A DNA stretch of 22,788 nt from Rhizophagus sp. LPA8_4_AMF (lineage: Eukaryota; Glomeromycota; Glomeromycetes; Glomerales; Glomeraceae): NCBI GenBank assembly GCA_021464525.1, contig JADRCO010001076.1, positions 1-22,788 of the forward strand, in the 5' to 3' direction. The notes below the pieces were generated by a model that was not told where the DNA came from, searched no databases, and worked only from the letters and a program-made list of their open reading frames with translations. The position numbers and the translations under genes are program-made. Within the stretch, counting starts at the first letter, position 1. Every line of letters starts with the position of its first letter. Positions 16,916-22,788 of the stretch are shown piece by piece.

Positions 16916-18958
16916 TTACATGAAACATTCCATTGAATCTTTCCAATGGAATCCACCATCAAAAGCATCTTTAACTTGTTTAGCAAATTCATCATCAATT
17001 AAAAAATCTAAAGCAGTTAATGCAATTCCTTTTGAAGCAATTAATGTAGCATCATGTGCAAATTCAGTTTTAGCAACATCTGTAAAACCAATCGTATGAT
17101 TTCCACTTCCTTTAGGAGGTTTTATATCATATAATGGATGGATACTAGGAATTACATAAGTCACGTTTCCCTGATCAGTTGAACCTAGGAATATTTCGTC
17201 TTGTTTTGTTTTGGGTATAAATTCTTTACCAAATTTCCTAAGATGTTCCTCATACCTTTCACCCATAGGAACGTTTGTTTTTACATCTTGAGAGAAAATC
17301 ATAAAATTATTTAAATATTTTCACATTAAAGTAACTTATCAATAAAAAATAAACCAACCTAAAATTCTTCTTTTCCGGGTAATTTTAGGGTCTTTGGTCC
17401 CATTTGCCTCTGTACATCCAGTTGCTTCACCGGCTGCTTCAAAGCATCCATAAACACGTGGTCTCAGAGCATTTAGATTTTCAAATGTTTTCGCACGAAT
17501 AGTGAAATTCGCAGATGTATAATCAGGAATAACTAAACATGATACAATTGATGAATCAAAATAGTTTACATAATCTAATGTAATAATAAATAAAATATTT
17601 GAAATACCATTTGGCGCTTTTCCACCATTAGATATAATTCCATGAATTCTAAAAGGTAGTTTAGAATTAAAAAAAAGAATTATTACACTTAATAAATTTA
17701 CAACACAATAATTTACCTATCTGTAGGCTTGATTTGTTGTCTTAATAATCCAATATTATTAAATGCTAAAACCACTGCATCCAATGCGTTAATTCCTTCC
17801 CATGGTATACCAGCGGCATGTGCGTTTCTTCCAAAATATTCAACGCTATAAGACTCATTAGCAAAATAACTGAAAAAACTTCCTTCATAAGGACTTTATA
17901 AATATAGATGCATACATTTTAATTGAGAATCTTTTTCATCTTTAAAGAAAGCAAAATTAATCTTATTTATATACTTGTAACTTTACCTAGGATGAATCAT
18001 TAAAGAGACATCTACATCATCATAAGCACCTGCTTTGATCAAAATAACTTTGCCGCCACCATTTTCTGTAATGAAAAGTTGTGAATAATAATAATAACAA
18101 ATTAACTAATAGATATTTTTCAAATTCAAGATATTAACCTTCAGCAGGAGTACCAAATAATTTTACTTTTCCAGGAATTTCATGTTTTTCAAATACGGCC
18201 TTTATTGCTATTGCAGCAGCAACTCCACCAATTGCTATCAGATCTAAAAACATATTATTTCACAAGAACCATTTATTAGAATATAACAATATAAATGATT
18301 GGTTATATACATGATTGAGAAATACAACATACTGTGACCGCAAGCGTGACCAATTTCTGGAAGAGCATCATATCTATTGCAATGAAAAATTATGATTTGT
18401 TAAATAATGATTTGTCTGATAAAGATAAACAAATATTTTGCTAATAATATACTTACTCGGAATTAAATGAAACAACCCTTCCTTCACCACCTTTAGATGT
18501 AAATTCTGCCACAAATGCTGTTTCAATGTCGTATGCACTAGGCGTTACCTTAAATCCTAATTCGGAACGATTAATAAATTGGTTTAAAAATATGTAATTT
18601 AATATTTTTTACTTTAACTAAAAAATTTACCTTGATTTTTGAGATATTTTACTAACAAATTATGAGCAAATATTTCTTTAAAAGCTAAATAATAAATAAA
18701 TTCTTTAATTATAAAAAAAATTTTTTATAGGATAAAATGTATCAAAAATTATTTGAAAATGATTGTATTGCAACCTAATTCCGGATTTTCATGAATCTAA
18801 ATTATTTTTTTAAACCGATTATTGAATAAATAAATATCATGATATAATGAATGTGCCTAATATACCTTTAAACTGATGGATCTCAAATCTTCTGTTTTAT
18901 CATCGATAGCTTTTATTACAGTGTTTGCATATTCTTTTGCTAGGTTGATTTCTGACAT
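16916..18958 (-). CDS. M20-family amidohydrolase / Xaa-Arg dipeptidase-like (PM20D2 type)
   Basis: This is a zinc peptidase of the M20 (M20D-like) family that hydrolyses dipeptide or N-acyl amino acid bonds, probably cytosolic. Exons on the minus strand: 18958-18866, 18796-18775, 18684-18631, 18556-18457, 18373-18333, 18243-18139, 18065-17987, 17893-17717, 17648-17608, 17532-17359 and 17286-16916. They splice to 418 aa, a normal length for the family. Motifs in order: HENPELAFKE (33-42), EYDALPEIGHACGHN (90-104, metal-binding Cys/His), GTPAEENGGGK (134-144, catalytic and metal Glu), MIHP (161-164), GRNAHAAGIPWEGINALDA (186-204, dimerisation-domain signature), GSTDQGNVTYVIPSIHP (330-346), FAHDATL with a late His (373). 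The ATG is preceded in frame by a TAA eight codons upstream. All GT-AG junctions keep frame. A truncated copy lies just downstream. Confidence 0.93.
18775..18796 (-). other. 22-nt microexon of the M20 gene
   Basis: Exon 2 is only 22 nt (acceptor TTTAG, donor GGTTGC context). It encodes IHENPEL plus the first base of the next Ala codon. Without it, exon 1 (phase 0) cannot join exon 3 (which starts in phase 1), and the conserved H.NPEL.F.E segment of M20 enzymes would be missing. Confidence 0.9.
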
Positions 18959-19328
18959 AATTAAATCAGTTGGAATTAATTAAAAAAAATAAATAATTTG
19001 GTAAGAAAAAAAAATTTTTTTTTGTTTATTTAAAAAAAAAGAAACCCGTAATACAAACTGATCTAGAATTGTCTATTAAGTAAATCAATGATGTCATACC
19101 CATAATTCATAGATTATCCTAATATAGCAAGATTTTTGTCCAACGTTTGTACTACAAGATGATAAATACCAGTATCAAAGTTCTGAAATTGTCTTACATC
19201 ATGATAAGCGCTCTCAAACAATTATCAGCATTAACATTTACAATCTAGAGTAATTAAAGTAATTTAAGAATTGGCCCAAAACAATTGTGAAAACACGTTG
19301 ATCGATGAATTCAAATCCACGTTTAATT

Positions 19329-19352
19329 ATCACATGTAATCGAGCATGTGAT
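19329..19352. repeat. Inverted repeat ATCACATG-N8-CATGTGAT
   Basis: Perfect 8-bp arms with an 8-bp spacer, in the upstream region of the M20 gene. It could be a symmetric binding site for a dimeric regulator or a chance palindrome. Confidence 0.45.
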
Positions 19353-19473
19353 TACTATGGTCGATCATGAAGCCATTTCAAAAATTCTTATTTAACAAAA
19401 AACTGAGAAACTCATTAATTGTTAAACGTACCAATCGGTCATTTTTTTTAATTTCCTTTAAAACATAAAAGAG

Positions 19474-19485
19474 GCCTATTTATAC
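19474..19485 (-). promoter_or_regulatory. Possible TATA box
   Basis: The minus strand reads TGTATAAATAGGCCTC, a good eukaryotic TATA sequence in a locally GC-richer context, pointing toward the M20 gene. The distance to the ATG (about 520 bp) would need a long or spliced leader. The match alone is weak evidence in AT-rich DNA. Confidence 0.25.
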
Positions 19486-19537
19486 AGTATTATCATATAA
19501 TTTAGGGATAACTTCTTACTTGGATTGGTCTGATCAA

Positions 19538-19562
19538 TGATTGAGCATGATTGGCTCAATCA
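19538..19562. repeat. Inverted repeat TGATTGAGC-N7-GCTCAATCA
   Basis: Perfect 9-bp arms with a 7-bp spacer, about 580 bp upstream of the M20 start, on the far side of the TATA-like sequence. Possible operator or hairpin; no function can be assigned. Confidence 0.45.
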
Positions 19563-20249
19563 AATTCATTAATTCAGAGAAATATTTTTATAATTTTTAA
19601 TTAGCACTTTTAAAAGTTTCATTAAATATAGTTTAGTAGTTTACATCAAATTTCACATGATACATTATTCGCCTGACGCTATTTTGTGTTCATATTTTCA
19701 TAAGCTTCACTCAATTACACCGATTTATCACTATTTAATGTGAAATTTGTTGTTTATATTTCGCAACATGATAAAATTTATATATGGAATATCAGATTGT
19801 TTTATTCTCATTTATTTTTTTCGATTAACAATAATTTTTAAATTATATAGATTCATAAATTTATAAATTACAAAATCAATCTATCAAATGAAGAATTAAA
19901 AAATTGTTACAAGTTTAGGGGAAAGTGATTTATTTCTAAGAAAAATAATAAGTAGTTCTGGTTTTAAACTAAAATGAAAGTATTGTTTATAATAAAAACC
20001 AAAAAGCGAATTATCCAGTTTAACAATACAGTATATTGATCACAACTTAGTTGTTGTTACAACAGATAATTTTTTCAAAAAAAAGCCATAAGTGGCACAA
20101 AGAGTTGTTCAATTAAATGGCCTAGCAGGCAAGTCACCAAATCAATGATCATCTTATTTTCGTGATGTTGCAGTAACGAATTTAGAATTCAAATATTCGC
20201 CGAACGGTTATCCGAGTGAATAGCGAGTCCATAATAACGATCATGAACA

Positions 20250-22600
20250 TATAGTCAAAGGTGGGTATATTACGATAGATGAAATGTTGAACGCGAAAAT
20301 TTTAACAAAAGTATTAAGAGTTTGAAATCAGTAAATATCATGTACATACCGCAATTGATAACCAAAGAAAATAATAAGTTAAAACCATGGCAACAGGTAA
20401 CTAGAGAAGAAGTACTTAGATGGTATAGAGAATTAGAAGAGAAAATGATGAAAGTTCATATAAGTAGAAGTAATCAATATTTATAAAATAAGTAAAAGTA
20501 AACAATAAGAACTAGATGTTGATTACGAAGGATGGGATTAAATGGACGTTATATTTGATAAAGAGAATAGAAATGAAATTTTGAGAATAAATGAAGGATT
20601 TGAATTAATAGACAGGATAGATGAGAAATATAGGAAAGAATTATATGAAAAATGGTTGAAGGTGATAGATAACAATGAAAGCGTTTCGATATTTTATACA
20701 GATGGTTAACGTTAAAACACTGCGTATCACCTTGCCGATCATTTGTCGATCATATAATATACATGTTACATTATTATAATTTTGAAGCTTCGGTTAAAGC
20801 CAGCCTTAAAGCCATAAAATGCTTGGTCAAACTATACTCAATGTTTTTTTTAGCAGAATAATTTATGAAAAACTTATTACAAAAGATTTATGGCAAAAAA
20901 AAAATGTATTACCAAAGTTAACCTTAAACCGAAATTTTCAATAATTAGGTATTTTTCCGATATTTTCCGATCATCTGCTAATTCGCTTCGGGCAAAGCCA
21001 CGGATTGTACGGGCGAAACTTTAAAAATTTTCAAAATATATTATTTAGGTATTCAAGAATCAATGACCAAAATACCATTGAGCAAATATTTATGAATAAT
21101 ATTATAAAAATATATATATAGGAATTGATTAAAGAATTTTTTTCGATAAAATTTAATATGCAGTAAATTTAAATGAATGTTAAACTCTGTAAAATTATTA
21201 TTATGTAAGATTTCAACCGAAGTAATTATAGCGAAGATAAAATTGAATAAAAAATCGACAAATGATCGTCAGTCAAAATTGGGATAAAGATGTTCGCTAT
21301 GCTGATTAGACTCATTAGAGAAGATAGAAGAGATATAGGATGGGTTAGAACTTAGAATAGAAGAAAATGATAAGGTATTAGATAAATTTAACACAAAAAT
21401 TAGAATAAAATGAGTATATCGGATGGATCAATAGTTATTATATGTTCATCGAACAGTAAAGTTATAATAAAAACAGACTGTGAGAATATACATCAAACGC
21501 GTATAAGCTAATAAATAAAGAAACGGATATATGGAGCACGAAAGGAATATGGAATGTTTCTTTGGCATTGGATATATAAATTCATTTTAAAGGGATAAGA
21601 ACATATATATAAATTTGAAAAAATTAAAGCACATATAGGAGAATATTGGCGGATAAAATGGCTAGGCTAGGTACTATTAAAATTTACGAAAGATCATAGA
21701 ATATAGATTGTACTGGAATGATAGATTAACGTTAATAACGGAAAGCCCTAGAAAGTTTACGAAATAGATTATCCAATTCAATCATAAGGCATAAGTTTTT
21801 TATGTTTAGAATTTTCAGAAGTGACGTATGAGTACAATGAAGAAATTACTGTATACAAGAAAAATTGACAAATTATAAAACCTTCTGGACATATTGCCGA
21901 CATTGGATCATTTAAATAAAAGGCGTCCAGACATATACAAAGACGCGCGTTGTATTAGATGTAAGAGAGCAGTGGAAAACTGGAAACATATTTGGAATTG
22001 CAAAGAAAAACACAATCTTGTATTTATTGAAACTTTAATAATATGAAACAAAAATAAATGTCGTGGCAAAAAGATGTAAAATGGAACATTGGAAGATAAA
22101 CTAGTGAAAATATTCAAGAGTCAAAGATTTTATACTGCGCCAGAATATTATATGGAGCGATAAAAAGAATAATTAACAATATTCTTTATAAAGAATTTAA
22201 AAACGTGATCAAAGTATTGGTAAATCAAATAGTTCGGAACGCGAAAAGTACATCTGGAAAGAGAGATGTGAAAAAATTATTGGATGAGAAATTGCAAAAT
22301 AATATAACGAAACAAGATAAGAGAGAGCCAGGTAAAGGCTAAGAAGAGAAGAAAGATAAAAAAGAAAATGTCAAATATAAAATGACTAATAGACTGGAGT
22401 CCTCATTCAAAAAAAATTAGATCTCTGGATAATGCTCAAAATAAAAGATGTGGTCTAAAGTGTAAATAGGAGAATTTGAGTTATACACTTACTATACAGT
22501 AGATTAGAATTAGAATAGACAATTATTTTATACATTTGTTTTGTATGATCGAGTGTAAATCAAGATGCCTTATAGAGTCTTAATGTGTAATACATTGCAA
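20250..22600 (+). mobile_element. Decayed, 5'-truncated LINE-type retrotransposon (RNase H region)
   Basis: Broken plus-strand frames together spell the C-terminal part of a non-LTR element ORF. These are: a linker region (20350-20460, PQLITKENNKLKPWQQVTRE and onward); the first RNase H strand SIFYTDG (20684-20708); GWVRT (21338-21352); a second strand VIIKTDCEN (21450-21480); KAHIGEYW followed, one frame over, by DKMARLGT (21627-21680); then LLDILPTLDHLNKRR and a C..C...H....C knuckle (21883-22010). Stops and frameshifts occur throughout. The reverse transcriptase domain is absent, as expected for 5' truncation. The segment around 22520-22600 resembles 3' ends of related elements as I remember them. 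It was autonomous once and is now dead. Confidence 0.72.
20733..21271. mobile_element. Probable non-autonomous TIR element inside the LINE
   Basis: TGCCGATCATTTGTCGAT at 20733-20750 pairs with ATCGACAAATGATCGTCA at 21254-21271 (17 of 18 positions), bounding about 540 bp without a coding frame. It sits exactly between the RNase H pieces YTDG and GWV, which are adjacent in an intact domain, so it looks like an insertion. I could not define a target-site duplication; the true ends may lie slightly outside the arms. Confidence 0.5.
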
Positions 22601-22788
22601 AGAATATTAATTCTAAATTTTTTTTTTCCAAACATTTGCTAATAATTATAAATCACGCCCTTTGAAAAATTCACATGCACGTTATTAACTCTCGCTATAT
22701 TTATTATCTTCATTTATCCCATGTTTACTAATTGGTCGCCAGTGATTTTTTTGATGATATATTCATGCCTGTAATTTTTCTGATGATA
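22601..22788. other. AT-rich sequence to the window edge
   Basis: Short stretch after the LINE remnant with no recognisable gene. A TTTTTnTGATGATA phrase occurs twice near the edge (about 22747-22760 and 22775-22788). Confidence 0.5.

Larger units (their letters stand above)
18959..20249. other. Upstream region of M20 gene, no gene seen
   Basis: This holds the 5' flank of the M20 gene on the minus strand. A TATAAATAGGCC stretch on the minus strand, at about 19474-19485, lies roughly 520 bp upstream of the start and could be a promoter for a long 5' leader. Two perfect short inverted repeats occur: ATCACATG/CATGTGAT (19329-19352) and TGATTGAGC/GCTCAATCA (19538-19562). Nothing else is recognisable. 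Confidence 0.5.

Noticed and set aside
21908..22117. 69-codon minus-strand frame
   Set aside because: It lies antisense to the Cys/His part of the LINE remnant and has no independent evidence.

Overview
This window looks like nuclear DNA of an arbuscular mycorrhizal fungus, most likely Rhizophagus or a close relative (Glomeromycotina). The evidence is: very AT-rich sequence; short introns (67-89 nt in the two kinase loci) with GTATRA-like donors, CTAAY branch sites and TAG acceptors; and kinase-like genes with the YGI[ST]QNP..(K/N)DYI signature, an ADMGLC activation segment and a SRLLD...NSECL-type tail, a hugely expanded family in these fungi. The organism call is from memory of family signatures, not from a search.

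Layout. (1) 1-4565, plus strand: the 3' part of a multi-exon kinase-like gene. Seven full exons (plus one cut by the window edge) are tandem copies of a kinase N-lobe cassette. They are followed by a C-lobe exon, which carries a one-base frameshift and a premature stop before a still readable tail. (2) 4566-6946: gene-free spacer between convergent genes. (3) 12041-6947, minus strand: a second, intact 10-exon gene (1469 codons) of the same plan, with nine N-lobe exons ending in one full kinase C-lobe. (4) 12054-15798: mostly empty AT-rich DNA, with a few coding-like islands around 14226-14860. (5) 15799-16490, minus: a truncated, decayed copy of the neighbouring peptidase gene. (6) 16916-18958, minus: an 11-exon M20-family amidohydrolase/dipeptidase (418 aa) with a 22-nt microexon. 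(7) about 20250-22600, plus: a 5'-truncated, decayed LINE-type element carrying RNase H and a C-terminal Cys/His motif. It is split by a roughly 540-bp segment with terminal inverted repeats.

How it fits together. The unusual feature is the pair of convergent poly-N-lobe kinase genes. Every cassette exon starts and ends in phase 0, and the junction lies directly after the alpha-C glutamate codon. Any cassette could therefore be skipped, or joined straight to the terminal C-lobe exon, without breaking the frame. Only the cassette next to the C-lobe keeps an intact glycine loop; the others are degenerate. Either the genes make long chains of pseudo-N-lobes in front of one kinase, or they hold interchangeable N-lobes for alternative splicing or recombination. 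Long identical stretches (553 bp at offset 484, 350 bp at offset 1923) show that the plus array has been expanding recently.
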